Assembly (NCBI GenBank): GCA_024138015.1
Contig: JAMXBB010000008.1
Span: forward strand, 5,350,107 to 5,414,106
Source of the DNA: Lumnitzera littorea
Taxonomy: Eukaryota > Streptophyta > Magnoliopsida > Myrtales > Combretaceae
DNA: 64,000 bases
Direction of reading: 5' to 3'
The notes under the pieces: model-generated
Seen by the model: the letters and a program-made list of their open reading frames with translations, nothing else
What the model was told of the DNA's origin: nothing
The model's database searches: none
Made by a program: the position numbers and the translations under genes
Shown: in pieces, positions 1-11,951 of the stretch
Position numbering within the stretch: position 1 is the first letter of the stretch
Layout of the letters: each line of letters begins with the position of its first letter

Positions 1-140
1 TCACGCAACTTTTGAGTGATCGAAAAAATTGAAGAATCGATGAAAAGAACAAGTGAAAGAGTACTACTGCCTTCATGGTTTTGCATTAGGTGAATGACAT
101 TGCCCGGAAGAGTACAGAACCTTCTGAGATTACGCTAATA

Positions 141-930
141 TAGTGGTGGGCATCGGACCGTACTGGCCTGAAACCGACTCTGAATCGTCGATTCACGAAT
201 AGATGATACGGTGAATCGTGATCGGTTCGTGAGTTGATGATTTCGGATCGGTTTATTAAATCTGATGGTGTTTTTTTTTTTTTTTAAATTTTAGATATTT
301 AATTTTTTATTAATTTTTTAATACATTAATAATTTTTAATAATATGATCTCTTTTTTCTCTTTTTTAAAGTTTACTATTAATAATTTCTAATTTTTTTTA
401 TTAATTTTTACTTAATGCGATTCTAACTTTTTTATTTTTTTTTCCTCAAATTTTATTTTATTTTATTTTTTTTCATATTCAAATCCTTAACATTTAATAA
501 GTTTTACAAAAATAACTTATATTAACTGAAATTAAATTTTCTATCTATTCTTAATACATAATTAACTTATAATTAATTATCTATCGTTAGTTTGATAATA
601 TTATTTTTTTAAAAAAATTATCTTTTATCGTTACAAATAAAATAGCTTTGATATATAATAACTTATTACATATTATTAAATTATTTTTTTCGACTTAGTG
701 ACTTCTTTTTTTTTTTTTTTTTTTTTAAGATGGTGAATCATCGAGCCAACCTGCCAGTTCAATGGCGGATCCGTCCAGCAATTCGTGACCCGTCGAGCCT
801 GATAATTCCGCTCTCTTGAACAGCCTAAGTCCTTAAAACTGACGGTTCGATTTGCTCACTTCCAGATTAGGCCGGTTCAAAGTATACTCGAATCGGTTCA
901 CAGTTCGAAACCGATCCTTGCTCAAGTCTA
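141..930. mobile_element. hAT-like non-autonomous transposon relic
   Basis: The left end reads TAGTGGTGGGCATCGG and the right end, reverse-complemented, reads TAGACTTGAGCAAGGATCGG, an imperfect terminal inverted repeat of the GGTNNGCA kind seen in plant hAT elements. Both subterminal zones are rich in GGTTCG/CGAACC words, while the middle is AT-rich with long T runs near 270 and 705. The flanking 8-mers (133-140 and 931-938) match at only 5 of 8 positions, so the target duplication is decayed or the ends are slightly misplaced. No transposase reading frame is present. Confidence 0.5.
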
Positions 931-2615
931 AGTGAATAACATTGTTTAAGGCAATTAAATACAATTTTTTTTTTTTTTTCAATCTAGAGGTTCGTCCAGT
1001 GTTCCAATTGTGAGGTAAAAGAGTAAAATCTCAAAAGAAAGGCACAAGTGGATTCCTAGACGATATGTGGATTTGATCGACAGTGAAAAAAATTAAAGAA
1101 ACAGGTTCTCTTAATTTTTTTTTATTTACTTTGTGATGAATTTTTTAGCGTTTTGTATAATTATTGCTTAACTTTAGTTTTACACTTTAATTTCCACATA
1201 CTTGCACATAATTTATTCCTTTAATTTAATTATGCTTTGGATGTTCTAAATCATTAATACTCTTAAATGTATAGTCATTTACAAAACGGGTAAAACAAAA
1301 TAAAGTAAGAACAACATAAATATTAAGCCTTCACAGCCAAAGCCCATTAACCTTTCAATACCCTTATAGATTTTAGAAAAATATCACGGCTCTCTTTCCC
1401 TCTTAGACACAGAACTCTCTTGAAGATATCTTGTTTCTCTTTGTTTCCTTACTCTCTAACTCTCTCTTAAGGTTTTTTGAAATTATGCTTTGATCTCAGA
1501 TTTACTTTCTAATATTTCTATTAAGTATTCTCACACGTTATTTCTACTATGATGTAAAGAAAGTGTTCTATATTTTGCGAGGTAAATGAAGGAAATCTAA
1601 ATTTTTGATATCCGAGTTTCAGAGCAACTCCTAGAATGAAAGAGAAGGATATGAAAAGAAATTTCACTAGATATCTAATGATCCCCTCATTATTATGTTT
1701 TCTCCTTTTATATGTATATTGTCGTATACTATTGGATGTATTAGGAATCTGTTATTTTCCTATTGATCTGCTATTTTGTTGTATAGTCTATTATCTACTA
1801 CTGTTATCTACATATTTGTATGGTTAAGTCTCTATGTGATCTTTTAAGCAGCTTGGTCTTCTCTTATTTCTCTGTTCTCTAATATGTGTTGACTGCTGAT
1901 TCGTAACATAAATTTGATTCAAGTTAGAAACTAAAGTGTTTCAAACAGGTTTAGTTTGGAAATAGATTACAAATCAAGCTGCATTACACACCTACAAAGT
2001 GCCAAGCCTCATAAAATAGCAAAAATATAGGTAAGACTACAGGCTTAACTATTTTTAGTAACACATATGACACATTAAAATAGTAAACCTTACGATTCCA
2101 TATATGGGAAACATAAAGTCCCACTATTCTTATGTGTCACAACTTCAATGGTGGTTATTACTTAGATAAATAGACTATTAGTCCACCAATCTATTACTTT
2201 TGAAATATGTATGGATTATTGTCTTATTAAAAGATATTTTTATTTAAACTCAATTTTTATGAATTATTAAGATTGTTATAGTCAAATGAAATTATTATTA
2301 GTTTCCCATTGGAATGAACCGGTTTTGAATCCTCCTTCCTCAAGTTTTTAACTTAGTTAGAAAAAAAAAAAATCATTATGGATTGAATTAACATAAGGTG
2401 AGAATCATATGCGCATACTACCCATACTTTATTATCACCAAGTCACTGTATTTTTGTAGATAAATTTTAAATACACCCTTATATATTTATCTTGCATGTG
2501 CTAAGCTCGTCTTTTTTAAAATTGTGCATTTACGTATTTAGTTCTTCCAAAAGGAAAAAAAAAAAAATGCTTTTTACTCGTACACATCCATTAATCTTAT
2601 ACATTTTTTTTTTCT
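931..2615. other. Intergenic AT-rich DNA, no gene supported
   Basis: I see no recognisable gene. A CT-rich stretch at 1390-1470 followed by a 63-codon hydrophobic frame (1636-1827) resembles a leader plus small ORF, but nothing supports translation: no family resemblance, no splice-extended frame and low-complexity residues (Leu, Tyr, Cys, Ile). Confidence 0.5.
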
Positions 2616-3121
2616 AGAGAAATTGCAATTAACCTCCAGAGTTTTCATTTAGGTGTAAATATACCATGAACTTTCAAATATTATGAATTAGTTCCTCAAA
2701 CTTTGATCAATTGATAAATAATCTTTTAAAAGTAGAAAATAATCCCCTAAAATTTGACCTTGGTATGAAAACACCTTTCAAATTTATTAAAATGTTCTAT
2801 AATACGCCATAAACTTTAAACTTAGTTTGTGTTTATACACTAAAAAGGCAACTGTCCTCGATTAAAATAAGGTGATTTACAACATTTGAAAGTTAAGATA
2901 GCATATCCATGTATTGTTAAAATTTAGGGGATTATTTATAATTTTTTCCCTTTTTTCAAAGTTAATATTTTTGTATTAACTTATATAAGGGCAAAAATGA
3001 AGAAATGAGAGTTTAAAAGCACGTTTTTCCAAGAATTTTGGGTTAAAATGCTTAATTTCAAAAGCAGCCAGTTAAGCACATATGAAACAACGAGAGGGTG
3101 TCTTAATAATTACCCTATTTT
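2616..3121. repeat. MITE-like AT-rich repeat
   Basis: The two ends form a weak inverted repeat: the left begins GAAATTGCAATTAACCTCC and the right end, reverse-complemented, begins GGTAATTATTAAGACACCC. The interior has the style of a widespread plant intergenic repeat (phrases of the type 'aaactttgatcaattgataaat', 'acaacatttgaaagtt'). The block at 43968-44246 has the same style and similar phrases (thus a divergent relative). Non-coding. Confidence 0.35.
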
Positions 3122-5695
3122 TTCCATATCATGTTGACTAAATATCCAAAACAATTATTAAGAGGATGCAAAGACAAGAAAAATTTAGTAATACACAGCG
3201 TAAGTTGCTTAGCGATAGATAAAAAACCAAGAATTGAATACATGGAAGTTTTGATATAATTATAACATGATGATTCGGTATCAAATTCTCTTTTTATAAT
3301 TACTCACCAATATACGCTAAGACATGGCATATAACTCATCAAAGATTCAGGACTAGCATCCTGTGAGGGCCAAACCATGTTCATTAAAACTCAAATTTAC
3401 TTTATTTTAATATTAATTTGCCGTAGATGCAAATAATTGATATTTCTATTTTCAGCAATACTCCAAATATTGCGGCTTTTTATTTTGGTTTTCCATGATA
3501 CAAGAGTAGGAGTGAGAGAGAGAAAATGGGATGGAGTCGGCAGGTTGCTTATTTTACTTTATTTTCATTAAATCTAGAATATTCTAAATTTTAAAATATT
3601 TATACATTTTAATGTATATCTTTTGCTAAAGAAGCTAACCCACCAACCCATCCATTTCAATTAACCTACTTACACCTTTTTGGTGAGTTAAACTAAATCA
3701 ACCAACTTGGTCAAACAAAAAAAAATAAAAAAAATAAAACTAAATCAACCAAACTCATTTATGCATTCAATCCGCCAACGCATTAAGGAATTCTTTTTTC
3801 TTTTTTCTTTTTTTAATGTAAACCTTAATATTATAAAACAAATCTACTAACAATAAATGTTACATTTTTCAATTAAAATTATATAGAAGAAATGAGAAGG
3901 AAAATATATTTTATTCTACTGAAACCTTTCTGGAATTATGGAGCTATATTCCTATATGGACATTATTTCTTGATAAATCATTACGTGCGTAAATGCAAGC
4001 GGTCGTGATGATTAATTAATGAATAATATACGACCAATCTATTTTAGATCACGTGTCATGGAAAGTACTAGGAAATTACATTAGAAAAACAGTCAAGAAA
4101 GATGATTCGTTATACATATCAACAAGGAATGGAAACATGTGCAGTGTTATAGCTTCCACGATGCATATGAAAACTTCGCATGTTTATATATTGCTTGTGG
4201 TGATGGTTATCCCACTTCGAGCTGCATTGCCTGAATCTTAAAGGAAACATTAATAGATATGATATGACAAGCTGCTTTGGCGCGTTATAATTAACTCGTC
4301 TTTGTTAGATTTAGTTTTATATATAAAATAATCCTTACAAAACGGGTTGCATTATAATATCACAAACGATGCTTTATAGCCTATTAACATAATTGTGATG
4401 ATTTCCACGTCTTGGGATTGTAGGTGGTTTGATGGAAAGGTTGTAAATAAGTTGAAATTATATTAAGTATAATTTGTAAATAAGATAAATTTGAAACGAG
4501 TTAAAGTCGAGTTTCTATTTGAGTTTGCATGCTGTTTACAAGCAAGTATCTTTTTATTATTGATAAGTTTGATATTATATTAAAAATTATATTATATTAA
4601 TAATATAATATAAAAATATATTAAAAAAAGGTCTAGTATAATTTAAAAATTATTAAAAATATAAGAACATGCATATAAGAATGGGAAAGGCAAACACAAA
4701 GGGATAAAATAAAAAATCATTAGTATGATTAAAAATCATAAAAGTTCAAACTTAAACTCGTTTAGTTAAATGAGCTTGAGTTTTAGATTCGTTAATGAGC
4801 TTAAGAACTCCAACCTATAATTATATCATATCATATTGAAACATAATTGTACACATGCACTTGTATATTATATTATGTTATATGTATGGATTTATGATAT
4901 CATTTATAATTCTCAAGTTATTTACGCTTAATTATCAATATGAGGTTTAATACCATTTATTTTCTTTAAGGTATGTGTCGATGTTTAAGTTAACTCACAA
5001 TGGCGGTCGTAAGTATAATTATATCATATCGTATTGAGGTTCACACGCAATCGCAAGATAAACATGAGTGTATTTCTTAGGGAATAAAGGAACAGAGGGT
5101 TGTACTACTTGGTACACAATCATGTATTGCACTATATGCAACACCAGCAACACGTACATGATCCTAAAGAATTTCACACCAATAGGTGCAAGGGTATGAA
5201 CATAACCATATTAAACATAGTCGTGTTTTTGCTTATAATCCTCTTATCTTAAGGACAAGATCACGCATACCTTGTTTACTTGAATTCGAGACTCTTGTAA
5301 TAAAATCCTGTTACGATCTAGCAATCCTTCAATCAAAGCACATAATCAAAATAAGGATTCTCTTAAAGTTCTCCCTTCTCATATGAAATTATCACTTACA
5401 ATTTAAGGTTCCTAAGACAAACACCACAACTTACACTCTAGGATTGCTCTCTTCTTCTACTGTACCAAAACTATATCCAATTAGAAAAATAACAAAATTT
5501 TCACTTGAACAAACCTTCAAAACAATCACAAAAAACCTTACTGACACATCTTGAGTTTATTTGATCCTTTGGAGTAGAGTTTGGTCGTGAAACAAACAAT
5601 GCAATTGGCAAAAAGTGAAGGCTCTAGATTATACAGAGCTTTTTTTATAGCTAGTGAGTAAAATTCCTACTTTGTCCTCATAACTTATCGCTTAT
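3122..5695. other. Intergenic DNA, repeat fragments only
   Basis: No gene is supported. At 4480-4820 a block rich in GAGCTT/AACTCG words (for example CTCGTTTAGTTAAATGAGC) resembles the subterminal regions of plant hAT-type elements, as do 11030-11400 and 49540-50430. The short plus-strand frames at 4053 and 5186 have no family resemblance. From 5020 to 5650 the minus strand has a TATA-like TATAAAAAAAG and a leader-like sequence, but I could not attach any protein to it. Confidence 0.4.
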
Positions 5696-6353
5696 TTACT
5701 TTATTGCCATCACTTGTTATTATTTATTTATTTTTTGTTTCCCTGTTATTCATTTGCAGGTTGTACAAATGGGCTAAGTATACTAGCATTACTGGGCTTC
5801 GCTTTTAAACAATAATGGGCAGGATTACAAATGGAACACGTAAGGAAATCCAAATTCATTTTTTCAATTTCTTAGGGTAGAAAAAAAAATTTATATGTAT
5901 GGGAATTAGCCAATAATAACATTATTTAGGGCAGAGCAGTAATTGAAGATGAAAGCGAGATCTAAGGTGGATCTGAGATGAAGATAGAAGTAGCAAATAT
6001 TATCATTATCTTGCCTTAGTGAGACGATAAAAAATTAGAATCGTAGGGCTGCTTAGGGCACCAGCTGAGAAGGCCTACATGCCAAATTATTTAGAAAATG
6101 CCGGAACGTGGTTGGTAAATCAGTCGGAAGAGTTTATTCCACAAAAATTTTTCAGCTCTCAAGTTCTAGGATTCATCGACTAGATCTTACTTGTGCCAAA
6201 AGAAGTTGTGAGCAAACCTTATCAATCAATTTACACTAATTGGACTGCGTAATACATATATATTCAAACGGAAGCTAGATACTCTTACTCCAGCTTCATT
6301 CCTAGTCGTTTAATCAAGAAGAAAGTCGGTTTAGGTTCCTAGAAAAATGCCAA

Positions 6354-6628
6354 AATAAGAGAAACCATACTTTATTGCCATCGCTTGATTGATCTATTCA
6401 AAATCATTTTTGAAGAATTAGGATGCTAACACACAAATCCAATAAGAGAAACTGCATACTTTATTGCCATCACTTGATTGATCTATTCAAAATCATTTTT
6501 GAAGAATTAGGATGCTAACACACAAATCCTAGGTAGGCTAACTGCATACTTTATTGCCATCACTTGATTGATCTATTCAAAATCATTTTTGAAGAATTAG
6601 GATGCTAACACACAAATCCTAGGTAGGC
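6354..6628. repeat. Tandem repeat, about 3 copies of 89/90 bp
   Basis: Three head-to-tail copies begin at about 6354, 6441 and 6531. Successive copies are 89 and then 90 bp apart and nearly identical over the core that starts TACTTTATTGCCATC and runs through GATGCTAACACACAAATCC. Copy 1 differs at a few bases (ATCGC versus ATCAC). Copies 2 and 3 share the tail CCTAGGTAGGC. A 19-bp piece of the unit (ACTTTATTGCCATCACTTG) also occurs alone at 5698-5716. Non-coding. Confidence 0.93.
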
Positions 6629-7502
6629 AGGCTATCTATCACTAGAAGAAAGAAAGCAAATATTTGCCATTCAGAAATGTTGGAATTCGCTGATGGAGGG
6701 TTGGATTAAACTAAAATACTGATGATTCCATGCATCGTTAAACTGGAATGGTCACCATAGTGGGAGTCCGTCAGATATTATTATCATGGGCTTTATCAAT
6801 AAAAACTGGGCAGAACTGATATTCTTTCAAATATAATATGGGGGATTACTACGGGGTCATTAGAGATTTATTCATGGCATTTGATAATCGCTTTTACAAT
6901 TGATATTCTTGTTGCTATGTAGTAAGTTCTTGCATAAACATAGGCGGCTTCCAGTAATATAGACTCAAAGAATGCAATTATCGGTAAATTCAAGCCATTC
7001 TTTTGAAAACATTATGAATGTAACAAATATGCCTATAGGAATTACTCCTGCAAATTGAGCAATCAATTTTAGGGAAGACCGGGGGTGGGGGGAGTTGGGA
7101 TTTGGTGGTGTGTCATCTGATCCATGCCCTCAGCTATGGGCAAAAAAATATATATGTTGACAAATAAGATTACATCATCAGGAGGAGTTCTTGTCTCCCT
7201 GACATTGAGAATAGAATTACATATGTTGAGATTTGAGGGAAATTCCTTGCTGTCAGCTGTATCACTATTTCCATTGCAGAATGATTTAAGTGTGCATGGA
7301 AACAGGATGAACTCAATTGAAACTGGAACATGCACAAAAAAATAGTAAAAACGGTTTGAAGCTACCAAAAACTTTCAATTGAAAAGTGAGTATCAGTTGA
7401 CATTCACTAGTAACAAACTACATCTGGAGGGCAAATGAAACATCTAATATCACTCTTAAGCTATGTGTCATGTCTATCCAACTACATTCACTTAGAAGAT
7501 GT
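6629..7502. other. 3' flank of the HMG-box gene
   Basis: This stretch lies just downstream of the stop codon of the minus-strand HMG-box gene and probably holds its 3' UTR. No clear AATAAA signal is visible on the minus strand close to the stop. The overlapping frames around 7069-7368 on both strands look like chance frames. Confidence 0.45.
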
Positions 7503-9775
7503 TCAAATAGCACTTGAACATATGGGATTCTTTTCGCATCCTTCATTACCTGCAGCTGCAACTGATTTGTTGTATTCTTCCAATTCCTTTCTATATGCCT
7601 CCATGGCTTCCGCAGCCTTTGTATTCCAAAGTTGTCTCTCCTCTTCATTCAGTTCCTAGAATTGCACATAATCAATTTATTAGATCATGTACCTTGTTTG
7701 CAAATCATAAATTATCCGAAAAGTTGCTGTAACAGCTAAATGTACCTTCCATTTGACAGAAATTAGTGCAGTCAATGTCAAATTGTTGATACCGGGCCTT
7801 TCCTCCAACAGCTTCTTCCTTGTTTCTTTGCTGCAATGAGACAACAATAATAGCAACATTCAGTGATATCATCATCTTCCAAGCTTTCTTATCCTTATCC
7901 TTGAGATTAAATTTTATACCTGAACAAAAGGAATGACGAAGCAGGCTTCTTCGGCTTGTTAGGATCCACATTTTTCTTATCTTCGTTCTGTTTCTTCTTC
8001 TTCTTCTTCTGTCTATCTTCTTTAGTTTTCTGCAAAATCATTACAGTTTCATTATCTACTACTGAAATTCTTTTATCTTCACACCAATTGAAAACGCAAG
8101 TTAATGATAAGGATTAGGGACCTTAATGATGTTGTCTGTCTTCTCCTTCTTCTTTAGCAATTGCATAGCCTCTTGTTTTTGAAGCTTCATCTGCTCCTCT
8201 TCTTCCTTCCTAAGATTGTCAGCTTCTTCTTCCTTCTTTTGTTTATAAGCCTCCATTTCATGCAAATACTTCTCCTTGTTTTTCCTGGCTATCTGCAAAG
8301 ATTCATATCCAATTAGTAAACAATACCAAACGATTCACAATATGATTCTACATGAACTAAGGAATTAAGCTACAGACCTCTTCATACGGCTTTTTCTGAT
8401 CTTCCGACATGTTTTTCCACTCCTCGCCCAATATTTTCGAGATCTACAGCATGATCAACTAAATTAGCCTTACACGTGTAACCAGTAGTATTAATTCGTC
8501 TAAATTGACAATATTAGATCACCTCCAAAACGTTCTTGTTCTCCCCCAGCAGCACGGCCCTTCTCTCGTTTGAGAATATGAAAAATGCTGACATTGGTTG
8601 TTTTGGTTTCCTCGGATCCCTTTCTTTCCTGTGTAGCAAAAACAGAAATATATATGAGATCCAAGTAGAGCAAACATAATTGTATTTGTCTAAACAGGAA
8701 TAAAAGCGATTGGTCATCATTACTTAGTCTTCTTGTTATCTTTCTCAGCTTCTTGTTTGAACTGTAGGTATTGGTCGAGCAACTCCAAAGCTGTCTTCTT
8801 TTTATTCTCCTCCTCCAAAAGCTTCATTGCTTCGGCTTCACGTTGCTCTTTAGCCATTATTTGCAGATAGGCTTCTTTCTCAGCCTGGTATTTTTCCTCG
8901 TACGGCTTCTTCTCTTCTGCCGAAATATTCTTCCATTTAGCCCCCAAAATATTTGAGATTTCTTTGAATTCTGCTTCCGGGTTTTCTTTCTTAACCTGCA
9001 CGGAATACCATCTAAATTATCACCAAATGCAGTAAAATAATAGCAAATTAAAAGGTCTGAACCTGGAGAAAATTTTCTTTTTACCTCATTCCATTGATCT
9101 TTGCACCAAAGAATGTATGGAGTAGAAGGTCTCTTAATTTCAGGGCAAGTCTTCTTTTTCTCCTTCTTCTCCTGTTCCTTGTCTTTCATGATCTGAACAA
9201 TTGGAAAGGGCTGAAATGAAAACATATATAACTAGCATCGTATAACAGAGAAAAATTAACTTGCAAACATTTTGCTGATCAAATGGAGACAGGAAATTAT
9301 ATATCGAAACCACACGACTGAAGAAGAACTATCTCACCACAGTAGGCTTAAATTCCTTTAATTTATGCAACCTCTTCAACTCCTCATCTTTTTGCTTCAA
9401 GATTTGATCCTTTTCCTTCAAGAGCTCCTCGGTCTTTTCCTTCTCGATCTTCAGCTTCTCCATCATTTCTTGCATTGCTTGCAACTCTCTCTCGAAGTCC
9501 TGCTGCTGTTGTGCCGTTTCATTTTCCTGCTGTTTCGCCTTTGATTTTGACTTCGACTTCCCTTTCTTGGGAGAGGACAGGCGCTGGATGTTTTCCTTAA
9601 TGGGGTTGGCTTCATCAGAAGGGAGGACAGACACCGGAGAGGGTTCAGCCGAGAGCTTCTGGGCTAGGATGTTGGCTTCATTTGCAGATGGGTTCTTTTG
9701 CTTCAAAGCCTTCCTGGAGTTCTTTGATTTCTTCGCCGCATTAATGGGCATCTCAACGGCTGCGCTGTTAGCCAT
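7503..9775 (-). CDS. 3xHMG-box: 3xHMG-box chromatin protein (HMGB6/HMGB13 type), nine exons
   Basis: Predicted nuclear DNA-binding and DNA-bending protein of the plant 3xHMG-box family, which associates with condensed mitotic and meiotic chromosomes. Exons in transcript order: 9338-9775, 9085-9210, 8724-8995, 8523-8628, 8378-8443, 8122-8292, 7920-8029, 7746-7830, 7503-7655. All introns are GT..AG, phases agree, and the sum is 1527 bp (508 residues plus TGA); Arabidopsis relatives have about 450 residues. The N-terminus holds a basic SSPKKGKSKSKSK stretch (residues 67-79) and a charged coiled coil (about 92-140). Box 1 is about 172-240 (KRPSTPYILW), box 2 about 286-352 (KPKQPMSAFFIF), box 3 about 419-488 (KPKKPASSFLLF). 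Lys/Glu-rich linkers separate them. The start sits in a strong context (CACCATGGC) after a CT-rich leader. The donor after exon 6 is GTCCCT, weaker than the others. An alternative donor (GCAG|GTAATG) lies 15 codons before the stop. Confidence 0.93.
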
Positions 9776-9912
9776 GGTGCTGAGACACGAGAAAGCGAGA
9801 GATTAAAGGAATAAAAGAGAGGGAAACAAAGGGAGAGAGACACAGAGAGAGATGGGTTGTGTGTTTTGTATCTTAGGGTTCTGCTCGCAGGGGACATAGA
9901 TAAAGACGAAAG
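9776..9912 (-). promoter_or_regulatory. 5' UTR and proximal promoter of the 3xHMG-box gene
   Basis: On the minus strand, immediately before the ATG, is a CT-rich leader (TCTCTCTCTGTGTCTCTCTC) typical of plant 5' UTRs. Just upstream, at 9873-9880, is AACCCTAA, a telobox-like motif often found near start sites of plant proliferation genes. A weak TATA-like TTATCTAT lies near 9896-9903. The transcription start cannot be fixed from sequence alone. Confidence 0.5.
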
Positions 9913-9922
9913 CTAACGGCTA
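9913..9922 (+). promoter_or_regulatory. MSA-type element (mitosis-specific activator)
   Basis: CTAACGGCTA matches the MSA consensus core (YAACGGYYA) bound by R1R2R3-Myb proteins in plant G2/M genes. It lies about 140 bp upstream of the start codon, in the orientation opposite to transcription. Its location at a chromosome-binding HMG gene fits mitotic expression, but the link is inferred. Confidence 0.55.
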
Positions 9923-10140
9923 AAATTTTCAAATTCAAATACTTGCTTTTTTATTTATTTATTATAATTATAATTATTTTCATTGAGAATAAATTACTAA
10001 TGTTTATTGCCAATTGTTGAGTGGTAAATGAGCCATTAATTTTATTTCTTTGCCTTATTTTATAGCACGAATTTTGGTAGAAAATTTTCTTTACCCTAGC
10101 GGCTGAGGTTTCCTCTTAAATCAGCTTTAACGCTCGCATT

Positions 10141-10210
10141 TCTCGTGCGACGGTCCCCGCCCCGTCCCTTGGTGTGGGGACGTTCCCCCGACGGAAATGT
10201 CCCCAACTCG
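10141..10210. other. GC-rich island with short inverted words
   Basis: A roughly 70-bp block very rich in G and C stands out in AT-rich surroundings. It contains GGGGACGTTCCCCC and several GTCCCC/GGGGAC words able to pair. Such motifs occur at ends of some plant DNA transposons, but no second end was found. The flanks 9923-10140 and 10211-11024 are AT-rich with no gene seen. Confidence 0.35.
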
Positions 10211-11024
10211 CTTTTTTTTTTTCTTTTTTTTATTGGTTAAAAGTAGTAATTGAGGTCCACAAAAATTAAAAAAATAATATAAAGAATTTTTGTGAAGCAA
10301 CTAAAATATAAAATAATTTTTTGCAATAATAACTCGTGAATAAAATATTCAGCTCTTTAGAAAAATAATTCCTCAAAATATTAATATGATATTTAAGAAT
10401 ATAAAACAGATTTTTTAAGTATAAAAATGGGTTTAGAAAACGAATTTGACTCGTTTTACTAAATAATAAGTACAATTTTATTAAATGGTTCTCATCAAAT
10501 TAATTTGAATTTATTAGTCTGATTAAACTATATTATGATTGTGATTGTTGTTTACTTTTATGTTGAAAATTTTAAAAACTTCTATCAAACTAAATCTAAA
10601 ATTATTAATGCCGCAAAAATATATAGAACTTTATAATTCCTGATTTTTTCCCCGATTTGTATGATTTTTTAAGAAATATTTCCTTTTGACGACAAAATCT
10701 AGGAGAGAATCAATTTAAAGAACCTGCAACCCTTAAACCGATCATCAACTTAAGAATGAATAGATATGGAAGATCCTGTCGAATGTAACAAGGAGGCTAA
10801 TCCATTGTAGACTATGCTGCAATAGTGTGAAAACCCTTCTCCACTCCCAAGTTTCTACTTCCAAACGTGCAGCTAAGTTGGCATTGTAAGATGCTGTTGG
10901 GTTTTGACAAGTTCATTAGAACACACGCAATGCCACATTTTCAAGCATGTTATGCAGCCGCGAGAACAAGTGTGACTGAAACTTCAACACCCTTCCCCCA
11001 TTCTGACTTAGATTAATCTAGGGA

Positions 11025-11410
11025 GTCAATAAACCAAACTGATTCGTAAACTATTTGAATTTAATTTGACTTTTATTTGAATTCATTTAAGTGGCAATCA
11101 AGTTAAGTACAATCTCGAATTGCTTCAATTTTAAAATATTTAGTTCATTAAGCTCGCCGGCGTAATTGAACTTGATATAATTTTTTATTTTTAAAAATAT
11201 AAGGAAATTTAAAATCATTTATGAAAAATTTATAAAATATATGAGCTTAATCAAACTAATTAAACAGAACTTAAGTTTGCCAAATCTATTTTTGAGTTGA
11301 ACTTAAACTTAAAATTTTAAACTCAATCTATCTTAAGCTAGCTTAAAGCTTCAAGCTTTTGAGTTCAAGCCAAATACTATATTAATTCAACTCGGTTTGA
11401 TTATACTAAA
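11025..11410. repeat. Degenerate repeat rich in AGCTT/ACTTGA words
   Basis: Dense repeats of GAACTTAA, AAGCTT, TTGAGTT and AACTCGG recall the subterminal regions of plant hAT-type elements. No clear terminal inverted repeat or target duplication can be placed, so this is a tentative call. Confidence 0.3.
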
Positions 11411-11951
11411 CAATCTGCATCAGCAAAAGAACAAGGAATTCTTGGCTTGAGTCCCTCGTTATAAATTACTCCCTGGCAAAGACAGCTGAAGTACACACAG
11501 AGGAAATAACAAAACCAACTGCTGAATTAGGTAACGTTGTGTCTAAGGGATTGTAGATTGCAGAATTACAGCGATGTTAACAAAATTTCATCCAACTTTG
11601 ATTCATGAATTATACAGTAAGTTAAAGAGGGTTAATTTCAGTTGAGGATTTAAATTCACTTCAAGCAGTAACCTCCAAAACCAACATGTCTATCTACTAC
11701 TCGTAAAATTACTTCCCATTTGCAGAATAATAAAGCAGCACAACTCGAAGATTCCCTTATAATAAGTCAAAAATTAGCATCTGCTCCATATTCAATACTC
11801 CTTTTGAGCGAATAACTACGTGCCCATGCAGACCCATAAACGATTGGGAAAGAAAACAGGGAAATGCATTTGCACGGTCATATGAGGTAATCAGGAAAAA
11901 CTGCGCTCAGCTCTCCACGGCTCTATAAATGATGGATCTAGTATGCCGGTT

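Noticed and set aside
1636..1827. 63-codon hydrophobic reading frame
   Set aside because: Low-complexity Leu/Tyr/Cys composition, no family resemblance, no conserved flanks.
5020..5650. A minus-strand gene with TATA box and leader
   Set aside because: A TATA-like site and leader-like composition exist, but no reading frame or splice-joined protein could be recognised.
7069..7368. 99-codon minus-strand frame beside the HMG gene
   Set aside because: It overlaps a frame on the other strand, matches nothing and lies where the 3' UTR should be.
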